Shown here: positions 1 to 8,405 of the stretch, piece by piece
Layout of the letters: each line of letters opens with the position of its first letter
How positions within the stretch are numbered: position 1 is the first letter of the stretch
Source: Leuconostoc gasicomitatum LMG 18811
GTDB lineage: Bacteria > Bacillota > Bacilli > Lactobacillales > Lactobacillaceae
Direction: 5' to 3'
Assembly: GCF_000196855.1 (NCBI RefSeq)
Contig: NC_014319.1
Span: 1,116,001-1,180,000, forward strand
DNA: 64,000 nucleotides
The notes under the pieces: model-generated
The model's input: the letters and a program-made list of their open reading frames with translations, nothing else
What the model was told of the DNA's origin: nothing
The model's database searches: none
Translations under genes and position numbers: made by a program

Positions 1-446
1 ATTCAAATCGTTTTGCGGCCTTATACTTACACCGCTACCTTCTAAACAAAGAAGTAGGTTTTACTTTACGCATTTTAGAGATATTAAAGCGGCATAATAT
101 TTCCTATGAACATATGCCTTCAGGAATTGATGATTTAACAATTATTTTTGATAAAACAAGTCTATCACAAGAGCAAGTTGACAACATGTTAGCAGACATA
201 GCCTCTGATATTAAACCAGATACACTAAAATGGCTCCCTAGCTATGGCATTATCATGATTGTTGGCGAAGGCATGCGCAATCGTATTGGTGCGTTAACAG
301 AAATTGTCACCCCTTTGAAAGAACACGGTATCAGTTTACAGATGGTCAATCAAGGTGCTAGTGAGATTTCAATTATGCTTGGCATTCAACCTGATTTAGC
401 TGATCGTGCTGTAAAAGCCATTTATGACAACATCTTCAAAGCTTAA
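1..446 (+). CDS. Aspartate kinase, C-terminal part (5' end outside window)
   Basis: The open frame runs in from the left edge (first whole codon at base 3) and ends with TAA at 444-446, giving 147 visible residues. They form the regulatory end of aspartate kinase, the enzyme that phosphorylates aspartate in the first step to lysine, threonine and methionine. The stretch ISYEHMPSGIDDLTIIF is the typical first ACT-domain sequence. A second ACT repeat follows around GIIMIVGEGMRNRIG and VNQGASEISIMLG. ACT domains bind the feedback amino acid, but which one cannot be read here. The ATG at 114 is internal to the domain and is not the start. The catalytic N-terminal domain lies outside the window. 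The family is clear; the isozyme (and so the symbol) is not. Confidence 0.92.
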   Translation, partial: SNRFAALYLHRYLLNKEVGFTLRILEILKRHNISYEHMPSGIDDLTIIFDKTSLSQEQVDNMLADIASDIKPDTLKWLPSYGIIMIVGEGMRNRIGALTEIVTPLKEHGISLQMVNQGASEISIMLGIQPDLADRAVKAIYDNIFKA

Positions 447-461
447 AAAATGTATATTTAA

Positions 462-559
462 AAAAGAAACCTTACTGAAGTGAACCTAATAACTTGGACA
501 GAATAGAAAATCTGTTCAGAAAGTTATCAGGTTCACTTCATTTAGTTAGGTTTCTTTTT
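462..559. terminator. Nested palindrome serving as terminator after the aspartate kinase gene
   Basis: Two nested inverted repeats. The outer arms (462-476 AAAAGAAACCTTACT; 544-558) pair at 14 of 15 positions and the right arm runs into a T-tract, as in an intrinsic terminator. Between them sits a 65-bp near-palindrome (476-540) with arms beginning TGAAGTGAACC and ending GGTTCACTTCA. As RNA the whole would make one very long hairpin. See the findings for a possible IS-derived origin of the inner part. Confidence 0.7.
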
Positions 560-565
560 CAGGTG

Positions 566-607
566 GTCAGCAGTTAACAAACGATGCTCGTTTGTTAACA
601 TGCTGAC
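566..607. repeat. 19-bp inverted repeat, strong hairpin without a T-tract
   Basis: The left arm GTCAGCAGTTAACAAACGA (566-584) and the right arm (588-607) are complementary over all 19 positions except for one extra A at 600, with a 3-base loop TGC. No T-run follows on either strand, so it does not look like a canonical terminator. It lies between the convergent ends of the aspartate kinase and asparaginase genes, so an operator role is unlikely; its function is unknown. Confidence 0.6.
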
Positions 608-671
608 ATATCATTTTAGATAACTTTGTCTCGCATACTATGTCACATAAAATAAACATTTGTTGTTATTT

Positions 672-1640
672 TCAAAATTGATGCAAATAGTCATGCAAAT
701 CATGATTATTAAGTTGATTATCTAGACCAATTAATAATTTTAAACGCGCTTTTTGACCATTAATACTAGTGGCAAAGATAACACCATCTCTTTCTAATTG
801 TACACCGCCACCTAAATAATCATATACTGGCTCAGCAACGCCATTAAAACTTCTTGATACAATAACAACAGGAATATTTCGTGATAAAAGGTAGCGCACA
901 CCAATTGCTGCTTCTTTAGATAAATTGCCAGCACCTAGTGCCTCAATAACAATACCATCAATATTTGCCGCTGCCAATAATTCTAATAATTGCCCATCCA
1001 TGCCCGCGTAAGCCTTCAAAACTGGAATGCTCTTCTGTACATGAGCCACTGATAATACCCGACGTTTTGGCAAATCATAGAAAAAGATAATTTGACGTTT
1101 TGTTAAGAGCCCCATTGTGCCACTGATTGGTGAACCAAACGTTGCAACATTGGTTGTATGCGTTTTTGTTACAAAACGTGCCGCATGTATTTCATCATTC
1201 ATAACCACTAAAACACCACGATTACGCGAATTTTCATTAGATGCAACACGTAAAGCAGAATGGTAATTATACAAACCATCAGATCCTAATTCATTTGAAG
1301 AGCGCATTGCCCCTGTCATAACAATTGGAAAATCTACGGATAACGTACTATCCAAAAAAAAGGACGTTTCTTCTAGTGTATCAGTTCCATGCGTAATAAC
1401 GACTCCATCGAACGCATTACCTGCTGTCAAAATACGACGTTGCAGCTGCAACATATGCTCTGGTCCAATGTGTTCACTTGGTAAATTAAAAATACTTTCA
1501 ACTGTTAAATCAACATTGGGCAGTGCCATTTTGACATCAATCAAGGGATTGTCTAATCCAGTTTCAACATCACCGTCTTGATCTTCATGCATTGAAATTG
1601 TGCCGCCCGTATGGAGCACCAAAATTTTTTTTATGGTCAT
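672..1640 (-). CDS. ansA: Type I L-asparaginase
   Basis: Hydrolyses L-asparagine to aspartate and ammonia. The 322-residue length fits the cytoplasmic type I family, and no signal peptide is seen. The first signature LHTGGTIS (residues 9-16) carries the nucleophilic Thr14. The second, THGTDTLEET (about 83-92), carries the second catalytic Thr and Asp. The start codon overlaps the stop of recO by four bases (ATGA), which suggests translational coupling. It is the last gene of the phoH-ybeY-dgkA-era-recO group; its presence there is a local association, not a functional one. No clear T-tract terminator follows it before the hairpin at 566-607. Confidence 0.93.
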   Translation of the reverse strand: MTIKKILVLHTGGTISMHEDQDGDVETGLDNPLIDVKMALPNVDLTVESIFNLPSEHIGPEHMLQLQRRILTAGNAFDGVVITHGTDTLEETSFFLDSTLSVDFPIVMTGAMRSSNELGSDGLYNYHSALRVASNENSRNRGVLVVMNDEIHAARFVTKTHTTNVATFGSPISGTMGLLTKRQIIFFYDLPKRRVLSVAHVQKSIPVLKAYAGMDGQLLELLAAANIDGIVIEALGAGNLSKEAAIGVRYLLSRNIPVVIVSRSFNGVAEPVYDYLGGGVQLERDGVIFATSINGQKARLKLLIGLDNQLNNHDLHDYLHQF

Positions 1641-2428
1641 GATGTACCTTCTTTTTTTTGTCTAAAATTTTTCAATGTGCTTTGCCACGCATGCATTTGT
1701 TCAATAAATTTTTTAGCACGAGGTTTTAAGCCCAATTGATTATCATAAATATAGTCAATGACCCGTTGTAACCCTCGTTTTGTAGTCGTTGAAATTTTAA
1801 TTTGATGAATTTGCCTCAAATCTATCACACTAAATTGTCTCAAATAAAACATTGTTTTTTGATCTATCATTAACCGATGCTCATCTAGTTCATAATGATT
1901 TTCTGCAATAATACCATTGTATTTTTCAGAATAATCAAAACGGCCTGTCGTTTGCCCACTAATTGGATCAGCTCGCCAATTTGGTGCCACCCCTAAAGGT
2001 ACTAATAATTGAATTTCAAAAATATTAGCAATAATTTGGGGATCCAATCCTTCATCAAGTTTTAAAAGTGCCAATAATAATTGATTATACCATCGGGTAA
2101 TGACCTCACCTTCTTCAAATGTTTCATCAATAAGACTAGCAATCAAAGCAGCATAGGCATTTGCCTCAATATCATCAACAAGTCGCCTATGATATGTAGC
2201 CTGCTGGATATCATTAATATAACCTAGACCGACAGTTCTTTTTGCAAAAGCACCTTCAAATGTAACTACCGTATACGGCTGCATAGCTGCACTTAAATGA
2301 GATTTTTGCTTTTTTGCACCACGCGCCAAAAAAGTTCGTAACCCACGTGTTTCTGTGAGCATACGAACTAATAAATCATTATCTTTATATTGTCTTGTGT
2401 ACAACACAATACCTTTGATTATTGACAT
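1637..2428 (-). CDS. recO: DNA repair protein RecO
   Basis: RecO acts with RecF and RecR to load RecA onto SSB-coated single-stranded DNA. The 263 residues begin with the typical OB-fold N-terminus (GIVLYTRQYKDNDLLVRMLTE, shortened: YKDNDLLVRMLT, LRTFLARGAKKQKS) and continue in the helical domain (ANAYAALIASLIDE). The length is normal for Firmicutes RecO. The order era-recO is conserved in Bacillales and Lactobacillales, which supports the call. The start at 2428 lies about 50 bp after the era stop, and the 3' end overlaps ansA. Confidence 0.93.
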   Translation of the reverse strand: MSIIKGIVLYTRQYKDNDLLVRMLTETRGLRTFLARGAKKQKSHLSAAMQPYTVVTFEGAFAKRTVGLGYINDIQQATYHRRLVDDIEANAYAALIASLIDETFEEGEVITRWYNQLLLALLKLDEGLDPQIIANIFEIQLLVPLGVAPNWRADPISGQTTGRFDYSEKYNGIIAENHYELDEHRLMIDQKTMFYLRQFSVIDLRQIHQIKISTTTKRGLQRVIDYIYDNQLGLKPRAKKFIEQMHAWQSTLKNFRQKKEGTS

Positions 2429-2478
2429 CGATCACCTTCATGAATGTATAAAAAAATACTACTTTTGATTAATTACTG

Positions 2479-3390
2479 TTAATAGTCATCTTCACTATAT
2501 CCCAATGTTTGTAATGCTTGCGGCCGCTCACGCCAACGAGGCTCAACCTTAACCCATGTCTCAAGAAATACTTTATCTCCCATCAAGCGTTCAATATCTT
2601 TGCGTGCTCGTGTCCCAATTTCTTTAATCATTGTCCCTTGTTTACCGATAATAATATTTTTTTGTGTTGGCCGTTCAACAACAATAGAAGCTTGAATATG
2701 GATCTTTTCTTCGCTCTCACGTGAAATTTTATCAATAACAACAGCAACTGAATGCGGTACTTCTTGTCTTGTTAATTGTAATACTTTTTCACGAATCAGT
2801 TCGCCAATGACAAAACGTTCAGGATGATCTGTTAGTTGATCAGCATCGAAATATTGTGGTCCTTCATCAAGGCCAGCAACAACATTGTCTAGTAATTCGG
2901 ATACATTATCACCTTCACGTGCTGAAATTGGAAATACTTCTGCCCACTCTGGCGCATCTTCTTGATAACTCGCAATAACATTTAATAAATCTTTAGGGGC
3001 TAGTAAGTCCACTTTATTAATTAATAAATAGATTGCTGTGTTCTTAATTTCTTTTAATCGATTAATGATAAAATCATCACCACGGCCACGTGGCATTGAA
3101 GCATCCACAACAAACCAAATCGCATCTGCACCATGTAGAGCAGAGAAAGCTGATTTGACCATAAAATCACCTAATGAGTTTTGTGGTTTATGTATGCCAG
3201 GTGTATCGATAAATACAACTTGTGCTGAATCTGTCGTATATATACCTTGTATTTTATTACGTGTTGTCTGTGCCTTATCTGACATTATCGCAATTTTTTC
3301 GCCAACAATGCGATTAAGTAATGTTGATTTCCCAACGTTTGGTCGGCCAATGATGGTCACAAATCCTGATTTAAACGGTGCTTCTGTCAT
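2479..3390 (-). CDS. era: GTPase Era
   Basis: Era is an essential GTPase that binds the 3' end of 16S rRNA and helps assemble the 30S subunit. The 303 residues show G1 GRPNVGKS (15-22), G3 DTPG (62-65), G4 NKVD (125-128), and a C-terminal KH domain with the IIGKQG RNA-binding loop near residue 250. Length is typical. The only in-frame ATG is at 3390; a good AGGAG lies about 25-30 bases upstream, too far to be an ordinary ribosome site, so initiation here may be weak or use another mechanism. About 100 bp separate it from dgkA, leaving room for its own promoter. Confidence 0.95.
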   Translation of the reverse strand: MTEAPFKSGFVTIIGRPNVGKSTLLNRIVGEKIAIMSDKAQTTRNKIQGIYTTDSAQVVFIDTPGIHKPQNSLGDFMVKSAFSALHGADAIWFVVDASMPRGRGDDFIINRLKEIKNTAIYLLINKVDLLAPKDLLNVIASYQEDAPEWAEVFPISAREGDNVSELLDNVVAGLDEGPQYFDADQLTDHPERFVIGELIREKVLQLTRQEVPHSVAVVIDKISRESEEKIHIQASIVVERPTQKNIIIGKQGTMIKEIGTRARKDIERLMGDKVFLETWVKVEPRWRERPQALQTLGYSEDDY

Positions 3391-3496
3391 AAATAAATGC
3401 GACGCCTAGGTCGACTTTCTCCTGTTATACACTCGAGCACATTGCCCAACGTTATATTCTAATATGATATACATATATCACTCATATCATGGTTTA

Positions 3497-3970
3497 TTAC
3501 TGAAATCGATGTAATAAATCCGAAAAATTAGTTACAATACCAAACTGACGCCATACGTATGGTTGAAAAATAATCAATAAAATAATGATTTCAACACCTA
3601 CAGCTACCAGTACTGCACCAGCTGCAACATCTTTGGCCAGTTTAGCAAGGGGATGATATTTTTTCTCAACAACTAAGTCTACCACAGCTTCAATAATTGT
3701 GTTTAAAAATTCACTAAAAATCACAATAAAAATAGCCATTGTAACCCATAACCAATCTGCACGGTATAAACCGTAATGTAGACCTGCAACTAAAATCAGA
3801 AAAGCTAGAACGACGTGAATTCGCATGTTTCGTTCACGGACTAAAATCAGCCATATACCGTTCAGTGAGTTACGCAACGCTTTAAAAAAACTACCATTAC
3901 GTACTGTTTGTCGTTTTTCATGATCTGGTAAGCCTTCTAGTTCTGTTCGTTCGTTATCTCTTGAGGCCAT
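3497..3970 (-). CDS. dgkA: Undecaprenol/diacylglycerol kinase, DgkA family
   Basis: Small integral-membrane kinase. In Gram-positive bacteria this family phosphorylates undecaprenol to recycle the cell-wall lipid carrier. Three hydrophobic segments are seen, with the family signature EFLNTIIEAVVDLV and the following KLAKDVAAGAVLV. The start is placed at the ATG beginning MASRDNE, which has a GGA at proper spacing; an ATG two codons upstream is also possible. A GTG 18 codons further up would overlap ybeY by 71 bases and has no support. The remaining overlap with the ybeY 3' end indicates coupling. The ybeY-dgkA-era order is standard for Firmicutes. Confidence 0.9.
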   Translation of the reverse strand: MASRDNERTELEGLPDHEKRQTVRNGSFFKALRNSLNGIWLILVRERNMRIHVVLAFLILVAGLHYGLYRADWLWVTMAIFIVIFSEFLNTIIEAVVDLVVEKKYHPLAKLAKDVAAGAVLVAVGVEIIILLIIFQPYVWRQFGIVTNFSDLLHRFQ

Positions 3971-4442
3971 AATCATCCAAAATCTTTCGTTGTAAATCAA
4001 ACATTTCTTTTTCTTCAGCGTCACCTAACATGTGATCATAGCCGTTTAAATGCAAAAAGCCATGAACAACCAAAAAACCAAGTTCACGTTCATAACTATG
4101 ACCTAAATAATCAGCTTGTGAGGCAATAATGTCAACAGACACTAAAATATCGCCAATATTTTTAGGAATATCATCTGCCCAATCACCTTCAGGAGATAAG
4201 TCAAATGTGTCATCCCCTTCTTCTAATGCGAAGCTAATAACATCGGTTGGTTTATCTACGCCACGGTACTCGCGATTATAACGCTGAATTTCATCACTAT
4301 TAACAAATGTCACTGACATTTCTGTGTTATCTGGTAGTTCTAAAGTTGTTCCAGCAAAATTCAAAATCATATAAACTAAATCTTTGTGGTATTGTGTCAC
4401 ACTATTTTTTGTCTGATCAATTATTGCTAAATCCATTAGCAT
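3954..4442 (-). CDS. ybeY: Endoribonuclease YbeY
   Basis: Metal-dependent endoribonuclease used in 16S rRNA 3'-end maturation and ribosome quality control. The zinc motif HGFLHLNGYDH gives His127, His131 and His137, the diagnostic HxxxHxxGxDH pattern. The 162-residue length is usual. The first ATG has AAGGAG four bases upstream; a second ATG two codons in is equally possible. It overlaps the phoH end by 26 bases, so the phoH-ybeY-dgkA genes are most likely cotranscribed and coupled. Confidence 0.94.
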   Translation of the reverse strand: MLMDLAIIDQTKNSVTQYHKDLVYMILNFAGTTLELPDNTEMSVTFVNSDEIQRYNREYRGVDKPTDVISFALEEGDDTFDLSPEGDWADDIPKNIGDILVSVDIIASQADYLGHSYERELGFLVVHGFLHLNGYDHMLGDAEEKEMFDLQRKILDDYGLKR

Positions 4443-5427
4443 TTTGCTCCTTTTTTAATGCTGCCAATTTGGTCTCTGCTGCTTCATACGCATTAACTAT
4501 CAAACCAACCACTGGATGACGTACAACATCAGCACTACTAAAATTGATAAACATGATACGGTTAACATCTTTTAAAATGTGTTGTGCTGAAATCAATCCA
4601 GACTGTGCACCACGCGGTAAATCTATTTGAGAAATGTCACCGTTAACAATCATTTTTGAGCCAAACCCTAGACGCGTTAAAAACATTTTCATTTGTTGGT
4701 TTGTGGTATTTTGTGCCTCATCCAAAATAATAAAAGCATCGTCTAATGTACGACCACGCATATAAGCTAAAGGTGCAATTTCGATCACACCACGATCCAT
4801 TAGACGCTGTGTATGTTCTGCACCAATGATGCCATTCATGGCGTCATAAATAGGACGCAAATATGGATCGACTTTTTCTTTCAAATCGCCGGGCAAAAAT
4901 CCGAGTGATTCACCAGCTTCAACAGCAGGACGTGTAATAATAATACGTTCCACTTCACCGCGTTTGAGGGAAGCAATTGCCATCACAACTGCTAGATAGG
5001 TTTTTCCTGTTCCTGCCGGACCAATACCAAACGTGATATCGCTCTTTCGTATAGCCTGTACATATTGTCGTTGCCCAAAATTTTTAACGCGTACTGCACG
5101 TCCTTTGTTGTCTTTGATCAATGTTTCAGAGTACAAATCACTAAAATAGTCCAATGTCCCACGCTGTGCCATTGTGACGGCACTAACAACATCGGTTGGT
5201 GAAATATTAATTTGATGTTTGATTAAACTAGTTAATTCATGCACTACAGCATTAGCTAGCGCTACTTTATCTTCATCACCGTTAATAGTCATTTGATCGC
5301 CACGTGCATGTAACTTGACTGCCAAACCTTCTTCTATTAGACGCAGAAAATTATCATTAACACCAATTAATTTTGCTTGTTGTTCTGCATTTTCAAATGT
5401 AAAAATTTGCTGTATTTGTATTGACAA
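4417..5427 (-). CDS. phoH: PhoH-family ATPase
   Basis: A cytoplasmic NTPase of the PhoH/PhoL type, usually encoded next to ybeY and implicated in RNA metabolism; its exact role is unsettled. Walker A GPAGTGKT is at residues 136-143 and Walker B with DEAQ at 235-238. The N-terminal ~115 residues form the KH-like part of the family. The start appears to be TTG at 5427, with a GGGGAT ribosome site seven bases upstream and no better ATG near it. The 336-residue length is typical. Confidence 0.92.
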   Translation of the reverse strand: MSIQIQQIFTFENAEQQAKLIGVNDNFLRLIEEGLAVKLHARGDQMTINGDEDKVALANAVVHELTSLIKHQINISPTDVVSAVTMAQRGTLDYFSDLYSETLIKDNKGRAVRVKNFGQRQYVQAIRKSDITFGIGPAGTGKTYLAVVMAIASLKRGEVERIIITRPAVEAGESLGFLPGDLKEKVDPYLRPIYDAMNGIIGAEHTQRLMDRGVIEIAPLAYMRGRTLDDAFIILDEAQNTTNQQMKMFLTRLGFGSKMIVNGDISQIDLPRGAQSGLISAQHILKDVNRIMFINFSSADVVRHPVVGLIVNAYEAAETKLAALKKEQNANGFSNN

Positions 5428-5468
5428 ATGACAGATCCCCTTTATATGTTTTCTTTTAATTTTAACAC

Positions 5469-5487
5469 AAAAAAAGGGCTAATGCCC
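5469..5487 (-). terminator. Intrinsic terminator of amtB
   Basis: On the minus strand GGGC-ATTA-GCCC is followed directly by seven T. It begins just after the amtB stop and separates amtB from phoH. Confidence 0.75.
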
Positions 5488-5488
5488 A

Positions 5489-6685
5489 TCATTCAAGTGT
5501 TAAATCATGAAGAATACTATCATATCCCTGTGCCTCTTCAGATGCCGTCAACCGAAGAGGTGCTGCAATAAACTCAGTAATTTTTGCTAAAATAAATGTC
5601 CCAATTGCTGCAAAAGCTATAGTAAACAAAATTGCGACAAGTTGTTTCCAAAGCAATGATACGTCACCATTGATAACTCCGGCCACACCACCAATACTTT
5701 TATCAGCAAACACGGCTGTCAAAATTGCGCCCACTGCACCACCAATACCATGAATACCAAAAGCATCTAATGTATCATCATAGCCAAAACTATTTTTTAC
5801 AAACGTAATGCCAGCAAAGCCAATAAATCCAGCTACCAAGCCCATAATTACTGCAGCCCAAGGGGCAACAAAGCCTGCTGCAGGTGTGATAGCTACTAAG
5901 CCTGCCACGCCACCACTTGTAATACCAGCCAAAGTTGCGCGACCATGGCGTTTATATTCAGCTATACCCCAAGTTAAAACACTGACCGCAGAAGCAAGCC
6001 ACGTATTAACTAAAGCCAATACAGCTGTGCCATTGGCCGCCAAAGCTGATCCTGAGTTAAATCCAAACCAGCCGACCCAAAGTAACGCACCACCAATTAA
6101 AACATAAGATGGTCTAACAGGAATATGTTTGTCATGATGCCGATGACCAATCATTAACGCTAGCACTAAGCCAGTTACACCACTTGAAATATGAACTACT
6201 GTCCCACCAGCAAAATCGATTGCACCTAATTGTGCTAGCAAGCCACCACCCCAGACCATATGTGCCAAGGGTGAATAAATGAAAATCAGCCATAATGTAA
6301 TGAATACAATCATCGCTTTAATGCGCACACGACCAATAACAGACCCAGTGATAATTGCGGCTGTAATAATCGGGAACATACCTTGAAATAAAGCAAAAGC
6401 ACCATCTGGAATTGTTAAATCTTTAGTTGACTTGGTAAATGATACGTTAGTCATAAACAAATGGTTCAAATTACCTATTACGCTACCCGATCCCCCAAAA
6501 GCTAACGAATATCCCACAACAAACCAGACTAACGTGGCAATACCAATTATCAGAACTGGTACAAACATTGTATGGAGAAGATTACGTTTTTCACCTAAGC
6601 CGCCATAAAAAAGTGCTAATCCTGGTGTCATTAACCACACCAATGCTGAAGATATTAAAACCCAAGCCAAATCACCTGTATTCAT
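5489..6685 (-). CDS. amtB: Ammonium transporter, Amt family
   Basis: Integral-membrane channel for ammonium uptake. The 398 residues contain about eleven hydrophobic segments. The two pore histidines of the family are seen in GGTVVHISSGVTGLV and in DAFGIHGIGGAVGA, along with the conserved GGLGEKRN and SGSALAANG segments. GAGGAG lies eight bases before the ATG. Unlike the common glnK-amtB pair there is no PII gene next to it. The upstream gap holds a TATAAT box and a GlnR-like palindrome, suggesting nitrogen control. Its own terminator makes it a single-gene unit. Confidence 0.95.
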   Translation of the reverse strand: MNTGDLAWVLISSALVWLMTPGLALFYGGLGEKRNLLHTMFVPVLIIGIATLVWFVVGYSLAFGGSGSVIGNLNHLFMTNVSFTKSTKDLTIPDGAFALFQGMFPIITAAIITGSVIGRVRIKAMIVFITLWLIFIYSPLAHMVWGGGLLAQLGAIDFAGGTVVHISSGVTGLVLALMIGHRHHDKHIPVRPSYVLIGGALLWVGWFGFNSGSALAANGTAVLALVNTWLASAVSVLTWGIAEYKRHGRATLAGITSGGVAGLVAITPAAGFVAPWAAVIMGLVAGFIGFAGITFVKNSFGYDDTLDAFGIHGIGGAVGAILTAVFADKSIGGVAGVINGDVSLLWKQLVAILFTIAFAAIGTFILAKITEFIAAPLRLTASEEAQGYDSILHDLTLE

Positions 6686-6707
6686 AAAAAACTCCTCTAT
6701 ATATTGT

Positions 6708-6723
6708 TGTTATAATCATAACA
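6708..6723 (-). promoter_or_regulatory. Possible GlnR-type operator upstream of amtB
   Basis: TGTTATAATCATAACA is a 16-bp inverted repeat close to the GlnR/TnrA consensus TGTNA-N7-TNACA, but one base shorter in the centre. A TATAAT box (minus strand, 6733-6738) lies just upstream, so a bound regulator would cover the start site. Function is inferred from the target gene only. Confidence 0.4.
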
Positions 6724-6786
6724 GGTAGACCAATTATAACGGTTTGATTATGATAGGTTTTATAACATCTACTGTTTTTTAAATTG

Positions 6787-6830
6787 AAACAAAAAGCGAT
6801 AGTTTCAGCTGAAACTATCGCTTTTTGTTT
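6787..6830. terminator. Perfect 44-bp palindromic terminator of pyk
   Basis: Each arm is 22 bases with no mismatch, centred on CAGCTG, and bounded by A-tract and T-tract, so it would terminate in either direction. It lies between the pyk stop and the amtB promoter. Confidence 0.85.
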
Positions 6831-6888
6831 TATTAAACCAATATATGCTTATTAAGCCTACACAGTATTTTTTTATAACTTATGTGAT

Positions 6889-8310
6889 TTATACTGTTTG
6901 AACAGTAATCATGTTTGTTGTACCAGATTGTGACATTGGTACGCCAGCTGCGATAACAATTGTATCACCTGAGTTAGCCAAACCTTGTTCCTTAACAGCT
7001 GTCTTAGCCAAGGCAATCATTTCATCAATTGTTGATGGTGCCTCATAGACAACAGGTACAACACCATAGTTCAAAGTCAAACCACGTTGTACACGCTCTG
7101 AATATGTGATTGCCAACACATTGACATCAGGACGGTGCTTTGAAACCATGCGTGCTGTATAGCCTGAGTTTGTTGATACAACAACAGCTTTAGCATTAAC
7201 GCTGCGTGAAATACGAGTCACAGCAGACGCTACAGACTCAGTTGCACTAGATTCGTCAAACAAAATTTCTTGATGACGACCATTTTCACGTAATGAAGTT
7301 TCAGCTTTTTCGTTAATTGCAGCCATTGTAGCAACCGATTCAACTGGGTAATCACCATTAGCTGATTCACCAGATAGCATTGTTGCATCCGTACCATCGA
7401 ATACAGCATTAGCAACATCGGAAGCTTCGGCACGTGTAGGACGTGGATTTTCTTCCATTGAATCAAGCATTTGTGTTGCTGTAATAACAGGCAAACCAAA
7501 TTTATTCATCTTACGAATCATGTCTTTTTGAACCAAAGGCACATTTTCCGCAGGAATTTCAACACCCATGTCACCACGTGGTACCATCAATGCATCTGAA
7601 ACTTCCAGAATAGCATCAAGATTGTCGATACCTTCTTGAGATTCAATCTTAGGAATAATTTGCACGTGTTCCATGTTCTTTTCCTTCAATAATGCACGAA
7701 TTTCAAGTACATCTTCAGGCTTACGAACAAATGAAGCGGCGATATAATTAATCTCATTATCCAAACCAAAACGAATATCATCAGCGTCTTTTTCAGTGAT
7801 ACCAGGTAAATTAATTGCAACACCAGGTGCGTTAACACCCTTACGTGAACCTAAAATACCATCGTTATCTATACGAACAACAAGCTCGCGATTAGCCATG
7901 TCTTTTTCAAGAACTGTTGTGCCAAGCAAACCGTCATCGAACAAAACTTGTCCGCCAACATTTACATCATCAAATAAGCCGGCATAAGTAACAGCAATCT
8001 TGTCCTTTGTGCCTTCAAGATTTTCATCCATTGCAATACGTAATGTATCGCCTGTATGGAATTCAATTTTACCATCAGCTTGTTTTGTTGTACGGATTTC
8101 TGCACCCTTTGTATCCAACAAAATACCAGCTGTTTTACCAGTAATTTTTTCAGCTTCGTGAACTGCATTCATACGACCCAAATGTTCTTCGTGATCGCCG
8201 TGTGAGAAGTTAAAACGGAATACGTTAGCACCCGCTTGGATTAACTTTACGATTGTTTCGACATCAGATGATGACGGACCAAGTGTTGAGACGATTTTCG
8301 TCTTTTTCAT
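6889..8310 (-). CDS. pyk: Pyruvate kinase
   Basis: Converts phosphoenolpyruvate and ADP to pyruvate and ATP, the last step of the glycolytic/phosphoketolase route. The 473 residues begin MKKTKIVSTLGPSS. The active-site signature IPKIESQEGI, the GDMGVEIP loop and the ATQMLDSM segment with MLSGESANG are all present. The C-terminal allosteric domain is complete, but the extra PEP-utiliser-like domain of Bacillus Pyk is absent. AAGGAG is ten bases before the ATG. A plausible promoter lies just upstream, so it is likely transcribed alone, ending at the 44-bp palindrome. Confidence 0.96.
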   Translation of the reverse strand: MKKTKIVSTLGPSSSDVETIVKLIQAGANVFRFNFSHGDHEEHLGRMNAVHEAEKITGKTAGILLDTKGAEIRTTKQADGKIEFHTGDTLRIAMDENLEGTKDKIAVTYAGLFDDVNVGGQVLFDDGLLGTTVLEKDMANRELVVRIDNDGILGSRKGVNAPGVAINLPGITEKDADDIRFGLDNEINYIAASFVRKPEDVLEIRALLKEKNMEHVQIIPKIESQEGIDNLDAILEVSDALMVPRGDMGVEIPAENVPLVQKDMIRKMNKFGLPVITATQMLDSMEENPRPTRAEASDVANAVFDGTDATMLSGESANGDYPVESVATMAAINEKAETSLRENGRHQEILFDESSATESVASAVTRISRSVNAKAVVVSTNSGYTARMVSKHRPDVNVLAITYSERVQRGLTLNYGVVPVVYEAPSTIDEMIALAKTAVKEQGLANSGDTIVIAAGVPMSQSGTTNMITVQTV

Positions 8311-8367
8311 GGTTAAATAGCTCCTTAGTTATCTTGGTTGTTGCTTGTGCAACTCTACCCAAACTCT

Positions 8368-8396
8368 ATTTTATACATTATTAAGTGTTTACACAA
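8368..8396 (-). promoter_or_regulatory. Likely pyk promoter
   Basis: TTGTGT (8391-8396) and TAAAAT (8368-8373) are separated by 17 bases on the minus strand, upstream of pyk and just after the dnaE stop. Moderate match to the sigma-A consensus. Confidence 0.45.
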
Positions 8397-8405
8397 GGCA
8401 TAATA

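Noticed and set aside
114-446. ATG at 114 as the start of a 110-residue protein
   Set aside because: The frame is open to the window edge and the preceding codons encode aspartate kinase ACT-domain sequence, so the ATG is internal.
7230-7499. 89-codon frame inside pyk on the same strand
   Set aside because: Out-of-frame shadow of pyruvate kinase, low-complexity Leu/Met/Gln content, no ribosome site.
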